A stretch of 64,000 nucleotides of DNA, taken from Clostridium_AW sp040797845 (GTDB lineage: Bacteria; Bacillota; Clostridia; Clostridiales; Clostridiaceae). Positions 26,466 to 35,053 of the stretch are shown here, piece by piece (position 1 is the first letter of the stretch; every line of letters begins with the position of its first letter). Below the pieces are notes generated by a model. It ran no database searches. It saw only the letters and a list, made by a program, of their open reading frames with translations, and was not told the origin of the DNA. Position numbers and translations under genes: made by a program. Location of the stretch: NCBI GenBank assembly GCA_040797845.1, contig JBFNFA010000001.1, positions 531,064-595,063 on the forward strand, written 5' to 3'.

Positions 26466-28091
26466 TTACTCTACAGAGAAAATAAAATAATATAAAGGTT
26501 GTTTTCCATTATAACATTGAATGTCTAAATCTTCGTATTCGCTTTCTAACCCATTAACAAATTCAAGAACTTGTTCTTCATTACAATCCTCACCGTAGAA
26601 AATTGTAATAAGTTCAGTATCTTCATTAACCATAGATTTAATCAAGTTTTTGCAAACTTCAAATATATCATTACCAGTCTCTTTTATTTTGCCCTCAATT
26701 AATCCTATTATGTCTCCTTCTTTAATAACCTTTCCATCCATTTCTGTATCTCTAACAGCATAAGTAATGGATCCAGTTCCCACATTTAAAATAGCTTCTT
26801 CCATGCTTTTAACATTTTCTTCAGCCTCAATATCTCCATTAAAAGCAGTAATCGCAGTAATTCCTTGTGGTATTGTTTTTGTAGGTATTACAAAAACTTT
26901 TTTGTCAGATAATTCTGCTGCCTGAGTTGCTGCCATTATTATATTTTTATTATTTGGTAAAACAAATATATTTTCAGCATTTATTTTATTTACAGCATTT
27001 AAAATATCCTCTGTACTAGGATTCATAGTCTGACCACCTTCTATAACAAAGTCAACACCTAAATCCTTGAATATATTCTTGATTCCTTCTCCTAAAGCAA
27101 CAGAGACAAAAGCAAATTCTTTCTTTTCTTCATTTGCTTCTTCTTGAATATCTTCTGATTCCTCTATAATATGTCTATGCTGTTCTCTCATGTTATCTAT
27201 TTTAATTTTTGATAGAGAACCTAGTTTTACAGCTTTAGATAAAACTAATCCTGGATCGTTAGTGTGGATATGTACTTTAACTAATCCCTCTCCACCCACA
27301 ACTAACATTGAGTCACCATGTTGTGATATATCATTTTTAAATTCATCTATATCGATATTATTTGATACTACAAAAAATTCTGTGCAGTATCCAAATTCTA
27401 TATTTTGTTCTCCAAAATCCTTAATTATAGATTCGCTATTAGTCTCACTAGTAGATTCGATTATAGATAAAGATTTTAAATCTTTATCTAGTACTTCATA
27501 CATTCCTTTTAAAATAATAAGCAATCCTGCTCCGCCAGCATCTACAACTTTAGCTTGTTTGAGAACAGGTAGCATTTCAGGTGTCTTATCTAAAGTTATT
27601 TCACTATAAGAGCACACTTCTTCCATAAGGTTTTTAATATCCTTATGTTTACTTTTAATAGCAGCTTCTCCAGCAGCTTTTATAATGGTTAAAATAGTTC
27701 CTTCAGTTGGTCTCATAACAGCTTTATAAGCAGACTTTGAACCTTCTAAAAATGCATTAGCTAATTCTTCAGAATTAACTTCAGTCTTATCCTCTAATCC
27801 TTTTGCTATTCCTCTAAGTATCTGAGATAATATTACTCCTGAGTTTCCTCTTGCCCCCATTAAAGCGCCTTTAGCAAGACTTCTTGCAATAGCGCCTATA
27901 GGTTCGTTGTCAATACCTTTTATCTCAGATACTGCTGATTTAAATGTCATTGACATGTTAGTTCCAGTGTCACCATCTGGCACTGGAAAAACATTTAAAG
28001 AATTAACATAGTCTTTGCTTTCTTCAAGCTTATTGCTTCCGTTTATCATCATATTGTAAAAATGACGACCATTAATCATTAAGTATTCCAT
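26466..28091 (-). CDS. yloV: DAK2/FakA-like kinase domain protein (YloV)
   Basis: The 541-residue protein has an N-terminal DhaL-type domain with NVFPVPDGDTGTNMSMT and GARGNSGVILSQI, which bind ATP-Mg, and a C-terminal DAK1/DegV-like region (FVLPNNKNIIMAA). This layout is that of FakA, the kinase that phosphorylates fatty acids bound to FakB/DegV proteins. No FakB is nearby. It follows the Asp23 gene yloU by 14 bases, the conserved yloU-yloV pair. Fatty-acid kinase is the likely role but is inferred. Confidence 0.9.
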   Translation of the reverse strand: MEYLMINGRHFYNMMINGSNKLEESKDYVNSLNVFPVPDGDTGTNMSMTFKSAVSEIKGIDNEPIGAIARSLAKGALMGARGNSGVILSQILRGIAKGLEDKTEVNSEELANAFLEGSKSAYKAVMRPTEGTILTIIKAAGEAAIKSKHKDIKNLMEEVCSYSEITLDKTPEMLPVLKQAKVVDAGGAGLLIILKGMYEVLDKDLKSLSIIESTSETNSESIIKDFGEQNIEFGYCTEFFVVSNNIDIDEFKNDISQHGDSMLVVGGEGLVKVHIHTNDPGLVLSKAVKLGSLSKIKIDNMREQHRHIIEESEDIQEEANEEKKEFAFVSVALGEGIKNIFKDLGVDFVIEGGQTMNPSTEDILNAVNKINAENIFVLPNNKNIIMAATQAAELSDKKVFVIPTKTIPQGITAITAFNGDIEAEENVKSMEEAILNVGTGSITYAVRDTEMDGKVIKEGDIIGLIEGKIKETGNDIFEVCKNLIKSMVNEDTELITIFYGEDCNEEQVLEFVNGLESEYEDLDIQCYNGKQPLYYFIFSVE

Positions 28092-28105
28092 TTTTAGCTA
28101 CCTCC

Positions 28106-28456
28106 TTAGACCCTCACACCTTGCACATTCACTGTTATATTTGAAACCTTTAATCCTGTATAGTTTTCTACAGTATATTTTACTTTTTGAATTATATTAC
28201 TTGCTATGACAGATATTTTTGTGCCATATTCAACTATTATATATAATTCAATAAATAATTTATTATCTTTTGAATTTATTTTAACACCTTTGCTTAGATT
28301 TTCACCTTTTAGCAATTCCCATAATCCGTCAGTAGCATTTTTAGATGCCATTCCAACTACACCATAGCACTCCATAGTAGATACTCCAACTATATTTCCT
28401 AATACCTCTTCAGAGAAATTAATATATCCATAATTGTTAGAAATGTTTCCTATCAT
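28106..28456 (-). CDS. yloU: Asp23/Gls24 family protein (YloU)
   Basis: This 116-residue protein belongs to the Asp23 envelope stress family: NFSEEVLGNIVGVSTMECYGVVGM at the start, shown only by its motif here, and a C-terminal GLKVSNITVNVQGVRV. The position directly upstream of yloV is conserved in Firmicutes. It is divergent from rpmB, with which it shares a 200-base promoter region. Confidence 0.93.
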   Translation of the reverse strand: MIGNISNNYGYINFSEEVLGNIVGVSTMECYGVVGMASKNATDGLWELLKGENLSKGVKINSKDNKLFIELYIIVEYGTKISVIASNIIQKVKYTVENYTGLKVSNITVNVQGVRV

Positions 28457-28570
28457 AGTTAACCCTCCTTATGCTTAAAGCCTTAAACTTATTTTATATT
28501 AAATATGGAATTTATTCAAGGAAATATACGATAATTATAATCTATTATCGAATTAAATGCTAGAATACTA

Positions 28571-28600
28571 TTGCATAAATTATACAAGTTATGATAGAAT
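28571..28600 (+). promoter_or_regulatory. Predicted promoter of rpmB
   Basis: TTGCAT (28571-28576) and TAGAAT (28595-28600) are separated by 18 bases. Confidence 0.5.
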
Positions 28601-28612
28601 AATATACGTCCG

Positions 28613-28640
28613 AATTGAGAAGGTTTAATTCATCTCAATT
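28613..28640 (+). promoter_or_regulatory. Leader hairpin before rpmB
   Basis: AATTGAGA (28613-28620) pairs with TCTCAATT (28633-28640) around a 12-base loop, a few bases before the rpmB ribosome binding site GGAGGTG. It could be a site for autogenous control, but only the hairpin is seen. Confidence 0.4.
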
Positions 28641-28659
28641 TGTAAAGGAGGTGTTTTCA

Positions 28660-28851
28660 ATGTCAAGAAAGTGTGAAGTTTGTGGAAAAGGCGTAGTAGC
28701 TGGAGTTCAATACAGCCATTCACATCGTCAATCAAAAAGAACTTGGGCTCCAAACCTAAAAAGAATAAAGGCAATAGTTAAGGGAACACCTAAAACTATA
28801 CATGTATGTACAAGATGCCTACGTTCTGGTAAGGTTCAGCGTGCTATATAA
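28660..28851 (+). CDS. rpmB: 50S ribosomal protein L28, zinc-binding form
   Basis: L28 is a 63-residue large-subunit protein. The zinc ligands are present (CEVC and CTRC), so it is the C+ form. The ATG at 28660 (MSRKCEVCGK) has GGAGGTG seven to eight bases upstream; an earlier in-frame start at 28615 adds residues absent from the family. It lies opposite spoVM, as in Bacillus. Confidence 0.97.
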   Translation: MSRKCEVCGKGVVAGVQYSHSHRQSKRTWAPNLKRIKAIVKGTPKTIHVCTRCLRSGKVQRAI

Positions 28852-28853
28852 GT

Positions 28854-28890
28854 AAAAAATGCAATTGATTTCAATTGCATTTTTTTATTT
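28854..28890. terminator. Bidirectional terminator between rpmB and spoVM
   Basis: TGCAATTG pairs with CAATTGCA around ATTT, flanked by A5 and T7 runs. It serves both convergent genes. Confidence 0.9.
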
Positions 28891-28902
28891 TTAAGTACTA
28901 TT

Positions 28903-28971
28903 TTATTTTCTAAGTATAAACTTTATTATTGAAGATAAGAATTTAGGAAGCTTTATAGCCACAATTTTCAT
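28903..28971 (-). CDS. spoVM: Stage V sporulation protein M
   Basis: A 22-codon ORF encodes MKIVAIKLPKFLSSIIKFIL followed by RK. It matches the start of Bacillus SpoVM (MKFYTIKLPKFLGGIV), an amphipathic helix that recognises the convex forespore membrane and recruits SpoIVA for coat assembly. GAGGTG lies six bases upstream. The position between rpmB and thiN is the same as in Bacillus. It is missed by ordinary gene calling. It overlaps no other gene but starts 15 bases past the stop of the 51-aa membrane protein. Confidence 0.92.
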   Translation of the reverse strand: MKIVAIKLPKFLSSIIKFILRK

Positions 28972-28986
28972 AGACCCACCTCGCCA

Positions 28987-29142
28987 CTATTTGTATTGTT
29001 GAATCAAACACCAACCAAGATATATTAGTCCTACACCTACAGCAATTATCCATCCCCAAACAGGGATAATAAATGTAACTACTATTCCCATCCCTATAGA
29101 ACCAATAATCAGTCCCAATTTTGATTTAACTTTCTTTTTCAT
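28987..29142 (-). CDS. Small membrane protein (51 aa) upstream of spoVM
   Basis: A 51-codon ORF starts MKKKVKSKLG and has two hydrophobic helices (about 10-27 and 31-47) joined by a Pro-Val-Trp-Gly turn, ending IQQYK. The only purine-rich site (AAAGGG) is about 16 bases upstream, so the start has weak support. It ends 15 bases before spoVM and could share its transcript. I do not recognise the family. Confidence 0.6.
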   Translation of the reverse strand: MKKKVKSKLGLIIGSIGMGIVVTFIIPVWGWIIAVGVGLIYLGWCLIQQYK

Positions 29143-29217
29143 ACTTTTAGATTATTATCCCTTTCAAAACTACTTATGTTACTATTATATGCATATTGTT
29201 AAAAAAAGTTACTAAAC

Positions 29218-29853
29218 TTATTCCTTACTTTGTATTAAAAGTAATAACCCTTCTTTAAATTGCACTTCAACTTGTGAATCATTAAATTCATTAGATATTC
29301 CTAAAGATTCTCCTAATTTTAATGTATAGTTATTTAAGGGATATTTAGCTCCTATAAGAGTTATTCCAGTGACAGAGGTTCCATAACTAATTAATGAAAA
29401 ATAATTATATCCATTAGGCTTAACTATGCAAGATTTATTTATTAGCTTAATTAGATTGTAGCTATCTTTAATATAGGCATCTACATTATTATTTAAACAA
29501 TAGTACAATAGCCCTAAATTGCCAAAGGTATGGTCTAATCTAGTTCCTGTACAGCCCAAAAATGTGATTTTATCGCTTCCAATAGCTAAGGCTTTTTCTA
29601 ATGCAGCATAAGAGTCAGTAAAATCTTTTTCCGATGGGAAATAATCTACTATAATATGTTTTTCTTTATAATAATTTAAAGTATTTTTATCTATGGAATC
29701 AAAATCTCCTAATATAATATCGGGTTCTATGCCGTATTTATATAATACTTCTCCACCCTTATCTGCACAAATTATATAATCTGTATCTATTAACTCTTCA
29801 TTTAATAACTGGAGTGATGGGGGTTGTCCTCCGGAGACAATTAACGTCTTCAT
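29218..29853 (-). CDS. thiN: Thiamine pyrophosphokinase
   Basis: ThiN makes thiamine diphosphate from thiamine and ATP. The protein starts MKTLIVSGGQPPSLQLL and shows CADKGGEVLYKYGIEPDIILGDFDSID and DFTDSYAALEKAL (each a family motif, given here in part), plus FLGCTGTRLDHTFGNLGLL. The length of 211 is normal. Its start overlaps the stop of rpe by four bases, and rpe overlaps rsgA the same way, so the three are coupled. Confidence 0.95.
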   Translation of the reverse strand: MKTLIVSGGQPPSLQLLNEELIDTDYIICADKGGEVLYKYGIEPDIILGDFDSIDKNTLNYYKEKHIIVDYFPSEKDFTDSYAALEKALAIGSDKITFLGCTGTRLDHTFGNLGLLYYCLNNNVDAYIKDSYNLIKLINKSCIVKPNGYNYFSLISYGTSVTGITLIGAKYPLNNYTLKLGESLGISNEFNDSQVEVQFKEGLLLLIQSKE

Positions 29854-30503
29854 TTTATTGCCTCTTTTAATCTACTTATATTTTCTTCTATATGGCCTCC
29901 TTTAAACACCGCCGAACCTGCAACAAGCCAGTTAGCACCACTTTCCACTACTTCCTTAATATTTGAAGCATCGATACCGCCGTCTACTTCTATAATTAAA
30001 TCTTTATTAAATTCATTTTTTAATTTATTTACTTCTTTTATTTTTTCCAATGTATAAGGAATAAATTTCTGTCCTCCAAAACCGGGATTAACAGACATAA
30101 TTAAAACCATATCTAAAGAAGGAATTAAATCTTTGATTACACTCACTGGAGTTCCAGGATTTAATGCTACCGCTGCCTTTACTCCAAAACTCTTAATATA
30201 ATTTATTGTTCTATCAATATGTTTATCTGCTTCATAATGTACAGTAATAATGTCAGCACCTGCTTTGGCAAAGTCTTCAATATATCTGCTAGGCTCTTCG
30301 ATCATTAAGTGAACATCAAAAGGGAGGCCTGTTAATCCTCTAATGCTCTTTATAACAGGCATACCAAATGTAATGTTAGGCACAAATTTTCCATCCATAA
30401 CATCAATATGAATTACATCAGCTTTATAAGTTTCTAGCTTTTTAACTTCCTCCCCTAATTTTGAAAAATCTGATGAAAGTATTGAAGGGGCTATTTTAAT
30501 CAT
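29850..30503 (-). CDS. rpe: Ribulose-phosphate 3-epimerase
   Basis: Rpe interconverts ribulose and xylulose 5-phosphates in the pentose phosphate pathway. The TIM-barrel shows IAPSILSSDFSKLGEE, HIDVMDGKFVPNITFG, and MSVNPGFGGQKFIP, with EVDGGIDASN near the end; the metal-binding His and Asp residues are present. The 217-residue length is normal. ATGA-type four-base overlaps join it to rsgA and thiN. Confidence 0.97.
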   Translation of the reverse strand: MIKIAPSILSSDFSKLGEEVKKLETYKADVIHIDVMDGKFVPNITFGMPVIKSIRGLTGLPFDVHLMIEEPSRYIEDFAKAGADIITVHYEADKHIDRTINYIKSFGVKAAVALNPGTPVSVIKDLIPSLDMVLIMSVNPGFGGQKFIPYTLEKIKEVNKLKNEFNKDLIIEVDGGIDASNIKEVVESGANWLVAGSAVFKGGHIEENISRLKEAIK

Positions 30504-31369
30504 TTGTATATCCTCTCCTTTAATTTTTCTTCTAACATTTTTATATAAAAATCATATCTCATTTTATTTATTTTTCCATTTTCAACTGCTTTTTTTACAT
30601 TACAGCCAGGTTCTTTATGATGAACACAGCTTGAAAATTTACATTCACCTAAATAGTCGTTAAACTCATGAAAACAGTATTGAAGATCCTCTTTTGATAT
30701 AAAATCACTACTTAAAGATGAAAATCCAGGTGTATCTACAATATACCCATCACATAATTCTATTAATTCGCTATGTCTAGTTGTATGCTTTCCTCTCTTT
30801 AATTTTTCACTTATATTCCCTATTTCCATAAGCTCTGTTCCCGCTAAATTATTTAAGATTGTTGACTTGCCAACGCCGGAAGGACCACAGAGTACAGTTA
30901 CATTATCCTTTAATTTCTCTTTTATTTGCTCAATACCTATGCCAGTTTTAGCTTGGAGAAATAAAACTTCATACCCTGCATCCTTTACCATATTTATTAT
31001 GGCTTGCTCTTCTTTTTCATCTTTGCTTAAATCCATTTTATTAAAACATACTATTGATTTAAGCTTACTATAGTCACAAAGTAATAAAAATTTATTTAGC
31101 AAGTCTTCATTTATATCAGGATTTCTTAATGAGAATACAACTAATGCTTGAGTAACATTAGCAACAGCTGGCCTAAGCAACACATTGTATCGATCATATA
31201 TCTTTTCAATTGTTCCTTTACCTTCTGTAGCTGATATTTCTACTTTATCTCCTACCATAGGAATAAGATCATCGTGTCTAAATTTACCTCTAGCTTTACA
31301 CTCAACTATTCCATCTTCAACTTTAACATAATAGAATCCACCGATACCTTTTACGATTAATCCCTGCAT
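30500..31369 (-). CDS. rsgA: Ribosome small-subunit GTPase RsgA
   Basis: RsgA is a circularly permuted GTPase that checks late 30S assembly. An N-terminal OB fold (about 1-65) is followed by G4 FNKMDLS, then G1 GPSGVGKST and G3 DTPGFSS, and a C-terminal zinc finger with CKFSSCVHHKEPGC. The length of 289 is normal. It follows prkC by 27 bases, the conserved prpC-prkC-rsgA order. Confidence 0.97.
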   Translation of the reverse strand: MQGLIVKGIGGFYYVKVEDGIVECKARGKFRHDDLIPMVGDKVEISATEGKGTIEKIYDRYNVLLRPAVANVTQALVVFSLRNPDINEDLLNKFLLLCDYSKLKSIVCFNKMDLSKDEKEEQAIINMVKDAGYEVLFLQAKTGIGIEQIKEKLKDNVTVLCGPSGVGKSTILNNLAGTELMEIGNISEKLKRGKHTTRHSELIELCDGYIVDTPGFSSLSSDFISKEDLQYCFHEFNDYLGECKFSSCVHHKEPGCNVKKAVENGKINKMRYDFYIKMLEEKLKERIYK

Positions 31370-31396
31370 GTTACCTCCTAAATTATATTAAGATTC

Positions 31397-33274
31397 TTAT
31401 ACTTTACTATAATTTTTATTTCCATTTTTATTTTTATTCTTATTATTTTTTTGGTTTTTATATTTATTTATATTAGTCCCTTCAGTAGTAACATTCTCAT
31501 TAATGGCATTACTTAACATACTTTCATTATGATTAATATTCACACCGCTATCAGCTATTTCACCAGGATTTTCACCAGGAACTCCATCACCAAAATGATA
31601 GTAGCTTATATCTATAATACTACCTTCTTTCACCTGAGCACCCACTTCTGGACTTTGTCTAAATATCTTACCATGTAAAGTTTCATCATTGGTCCTAACA
31701 GGATTTTCTTTTCCTAATTTTAAATTGTATCCAGCTAATATAGTTCTAGCTTCTTCTAATGTTTTTCCATTCAAACTTGGAACAGACACATATTTTACTT
31801 CAGGTCCACTACTAACTACAACTTCTACAATTGTTCCAGGTTGAACACTGGTATCTTTGCCTGGACTTTGACTTATTATACAGTTTTTAGGTACAGTATC
31901 ATCATATTTGTAACTTGGTTCACCTAATTTTAAATTTAATCTATTTAACATATCTCTTGCTACTTCTACATCTATGTCTCTTAAATCTGGTACATCCTGA
32001 CCGTTTTTCCCACTACTAATTATAACCCTTACTTCAGAATTTGGTTTTACTGGAGTCCCTTCATCAGGGCTAGTTCTAATTACTGTTCCTTCTGGGTCAT
32101 CACTTTTCTCTGTTCCAGCAACTAAAAAAACTAATCCTTCTTTTTCTATAGCTTTCTCTGCTTCATCTTCTTTAAGTCCAATAATCTTAGGAACAGCTAT
32201 ACTTTTCTTAGAATCATTAGGCGACTTATTAAGAACTTTGTTGAATAAAAAATACCCAGATGTAAAACCTACAACTAAAACTAAAATTATAGAAGTAATA
32301 GCAATTATCATTTTTTTATTCTTGCTGATTGGTAGTAGTTCATCATCATCTTCTAATTCATCATATTCTAAATATTCTTCTTCCTCATCTACATTTACAG
32401 CATCCATAATTCTCGTTCTATCATTATCAAGGTTTCCGAATATAATATTTACCGGTTCATTATTTTTTACTTTATTTAAATCTACTAATAAATCTCCGAT
32501 GTTTTGATATCTCTTTATAGCTTCTTTTTCTATAGACTTTAAAATTACACTATTAAATCCTTCTGAAAGAGATGGATTTATTTTACATGGAGGAACAACC
32601 TCTTCTTGAATATGTTTTAAAGCTACCGATACTGGGCTTTCAGCATCATAAGGTACTTTTCCTGTAACCATTTCATACATAACTATACCAAGAGAATATA
32701 TATCCGTTCTAAAGTCAACAAAGCTTCCCTTAGCCTGTTCTGGTGAAAAATAGTGAGCTGATCCTATAACTTTTGAGGTATTTGTTATTGTTGCTGAATT
32801 TGTTGCCTTGGCGATACCAAAATCTGCTACTTTTACTAAACCTTCTTCAGTTACAAGTATATTATGAGGTTTAATATCTCTGTGTATTATATTATTTCTA
32901 TGAGCGCATTCTAAAGCCTTACCTATTTGAATTGCTATATCCACTGCGTCTTCGTTATTTAAGATTCCTCTTTCTAATATTACTTCTTTTAATGTTTTTC
33001 CTTTTACATATTCCATTACTATGTAGTTTACACCATCTTGTGATCCTACATCATATATGTTTACAATATTATTATGTGAAAGGCTAGCTGCTGCTGTTGC
33101 TTCTCTTTTAAATTTTTCTACGAACTGGCTATCTCTTGAAAATTCATCCTTAAGAATTTTTACAGCTACATATCTATTAAGGAGTTGGCACTGAGCTTTA
33201 TATACTTCAGCCATGCCTCCCTCTCCTATTTTTTCTAATAGTTTATACCTATTTCCCAGTAAAGTATCTATCAT
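31397..33274 (-). CDS. prkC: Ser/Thr protein kinase PrkC with PASTA domains
   Basis: PrkC senses muropeptides and controls growth and germination. The kinase domain (about 5-265) has GEGGMAEVY, the catalytic HRDIKPHN and DFG in VADFGIAKA. A single membrane helix lies near residue 335-355 and is followed by three PASTA repeats, each ending in a VISSG-type or similar strand. The last 30 residues are Asn/Lys-rich low complexity. The ATG at 33274 (MIDTLLGNRY) is chosen for its GAAGGAGAG; it lies within the end of prpC, so the two are coupled. The product is 625 residues. Confidence 0.96.
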   Translation of the reverse strand: MIDTLLGNRYKLLEKIGEGGMAEVYKAQCQLLNRYVAVKILKDEFSRDSQFVEKFKREATAAASLSHNNIVNIYDVGSQDGVNYIVMEYVKGKTLKEVILERGILNNEDAVDIAIQIGKALECAHRNNIIHRDIKPHNILVTEEGLVKVADFGIAKATNSATITNTSKVIGSAHYFSPEQAKGSFVDFRTDIYSLGIVMYEMVTGKVPYDAESPVSVALKHIQEEVVPPCKINPSLSEGFNSVILKSIEKEAIKRYQNIGDLLVDLNKVKNNEPVNIIFGNLDNDRTRIMDAVNVDEEEEYLEYDELEDDDELLPISKNKKMIIAITSIILVLVVGFTSGYFLFNKVLNKSPNDSKKSIAVPKIIGLKEDEAEKAIEKEGLVFLVAGTEKSDDPEGTVIRTSPDEGTPVKPNSEVRVIISSGKNGQDVPDLRDIDVEVARDMLNRLNLKLGEPSYKYDDTVPKNCIISQSPGKDTSVQPGTIVEVVVSSGPEVKYVSVPSLNGKTLEEARTILAGYNLKLGKENPVRTNDETLHGKIFRQSPEVGAQVKEGSIIDISYYHFGDGVPGENPGEIADSGVNINHNESMLSNAINENVTTEGTNINKYKNQKNNKNKNKNGNKNYSKV

Positions 33275-33995
33275 CTTTACACTCTCCTTCGAATACAATA
33301 ACTGATATATTATCTCTTCCGCCTTTTTCTTTACTCAATTCTACAAGCAATTTACTTGCATCACAACAATTATTTTTCATAATTATATCATATATTTGAC
33401 CAGGAGTAACATCATTAGTTAATCCATCTGTACACAGTAGTACTTTTCTGATATCTTTTAAATTTATTACGAAAATATCAACTAAAATAGAAGGATTTGT
33501 ACCTAAAGCTCTTGTTATTATATTTTTATTAGGATGAACCACAGCCTCTTCCTCTGTTATAGTCCCATCGTCTAGTAGTTGTTGTACTAGTGAATGATCT
33601 TTTGTTATCTTTATTATATTATTATCTTTATTAATTACATAACATCTACTATCTCCAACATTTCCAATTACCATCTCATCTTCATAAACGAGACAAGCAG
33701 TAATTGTAGTACCCATTCCACTTAAATTGGACTTCTCCTTTGAATGTTTATAAATTAAACTATTCGCATGTTCTATAGAACTTTCTAATAAATTTCCTCC
33801 ATCCTCAATAGAATCTAATTTTTTTAACGAATCTATTATTGAATCTACTGCTAATTTGCTTGCTATTTCTCCAGCATTATGACCACCCATACCATCTGCA
33901 ACTATATATATAGCAAAATTGTCATTTTTAAAATGACCAACAGAATCCTCATTTACGCTCCTATAATTTCCAACATCAGACAATATGCCCACCAT
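33249..33995 (-). CDS. prpC: PP2C-type protein phosphatase PrpC
   Basis: This PPM phosphatase reverses PrkC phosphorylation. Metal-binding motifs are visible: VNEDSV, VADGMGGHNAGEIAS, GMGTT, NVGDSRCYV, TKDHSLVQ, and CTDGLTND, GRDNISVIV. The 248-residue length is normal. GGGGTG precedes the start. It overlaps prkC by 26 bases and follows rlmN closely. Confidence 0.96.
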   Translation of the reverse strand: MVGILSDVGNYRSVNEDSVGHFKNDNFAIYIVADGMGGHNAGEIASKLAVDSIIDSLKKLDSIEDGGNLLESSIEHANSLIYKHSKEKSNLSGMGTTITACLVYEDEMVIGNVGDSRCYVINKDNNIIKITKDHSLVQQLLDDGTITEEEAVVHPNKNIITRALGTNPSILVDIFVINLKDIRKVLLCTDGLTNDVTPGQIYDIIMKNNCCDASKLLVELSKEKGGRDNISVIVFEGECKDDRYFTGK

Positions 33996-33998
33996 GCA

Positions 33999-35045
33999 CT
34001 ACACCCCTTTATAAATATTGTTATCTTCTATATAACTTCTCCTTAATTGCCCGCAGGCAGCATTTATATCTGCTCCCATCTCTCTTCTAACCGTAGTTTC
34101 AATTCCTTTTTTCAATAGAATATTGCCAAAACGTTTAATATTTTCTGCGGAAGATTTTTTTAAGCTATTTTCTCTTATTTCATTTACTGGTATCAAATTA
34201 ACATGACAAAGCATCCCTTTGAGCAGTTCCCCAAGTTCTTCTGCATGTTTATCACTGTCGTTTACATCTTTTACTAAAGCATATTCAAAGGTTATTCTTC
34301 TATTGGTCTTTTCTATATAATATTTACAACTTTCAATTATATCACATATTTTATATTTATTTGAGATAGGCATCATAGTTTTTCTTAATTCATCATTAGG
34401 AGCATGAAGAGATATAGCTAAAGTTATTTGCATATTTTTATCAGCTAAATCTATTATTTTAGGAACTATTCCACAAGTTGACAAAGTAATATGTCGCTGT
34501 CCTATGTTTAGCCCTTGTGATGAATTTACTAATTCTATAAATTTAATTACATTCTCAAAATTATCTAGTGGTTCTCCACTTCCCATCATTACTATATTGC
34601 TAATTCTTTCGTTTATTTCTGAGGATGCTCTTAGTATTTGCCCTAAAACTTCTCCTTGAGTAAGATTCCTAACCATTCCACCAATAGTTGATGCACAAAA
34701 ATTACAACCCATTCTACATCCAATTTGTGTAGACACACATATAGAATTACCATGCTTATACTTCATGACTACGGATTCGATTATATTTCCGTCACTATAT
34801 TTAAATAAAAATTTTATAGTTCCTCCATCTTTGGATTCTATTTTTCTCACCACTTCAGGTATGCTAAAGTAAAAGTTATTTTTTAATAATTCTTTAGCAT
34901 TTGAAGATAAATTTTTCATATTATCAAAATCATAAATTCCCTTATAAATCCAATTAAATATTTGACTACTTCTAAATCCTTTTTCTCCATTATTAACTAG
35001 CCAAATTTTTAATTCTTCTATTGAATAATCTAATATATTTTCCAT
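33999..35045 (-). CDS. rlmN: Dual-specificity RNA methyltransferase RlmN
   Basis: RlmN makes 2-methyladenosine at A2503 of 23S rRNA and A37 of some tRNAs. The radical SAM cluster is CRMGCNFCAST (about 115-125), and the C-terminal segment GADINAACGQLRR carries the second catalytic cysteine. GEPLDNFENV and GIVPKI are further family marks. The length of 348 is normal. It lies between rsmB and prpC with short gaps. Confidence 0.97.
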   Translation of the reverse strand: MENILDYSIEELKIWLVNNGEKGFRSSQIFNWIYKGIYDFDNMKNLSSNAKELLKNNFYFSIPEVVRKIESKDGGTIKFLFKYSDGNIIESVVMKYKHGNSICVSTQIGCRMGCNFCASTIGGMVRNLTQGEVLGQILRASSEINERISNIVMMGSGEPLDNFENVIKFIELVNSSQGLNIGQRHITLSTCGIVPKIIDLADKNMQITLAISLHAPNDELRKTMMPISNKYKICDIIESCKYYIEKTNRRITFEYALVKDVNDSDKHAEELGELLKGMLCHVNLIPVNEIRENSLKKSSAENIKRFGNILLKKGIETTVRREMGADINAACGQLRRSYIEDNNIYKGV

Positions 35046-35053
35046 ATATCCAC

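Noticed and set aside
27190..27609. 139-codon plus-strand ORF opposite yloV
   Set aside because: Shadow of yloV; the minus frame carries the kinase motifs.
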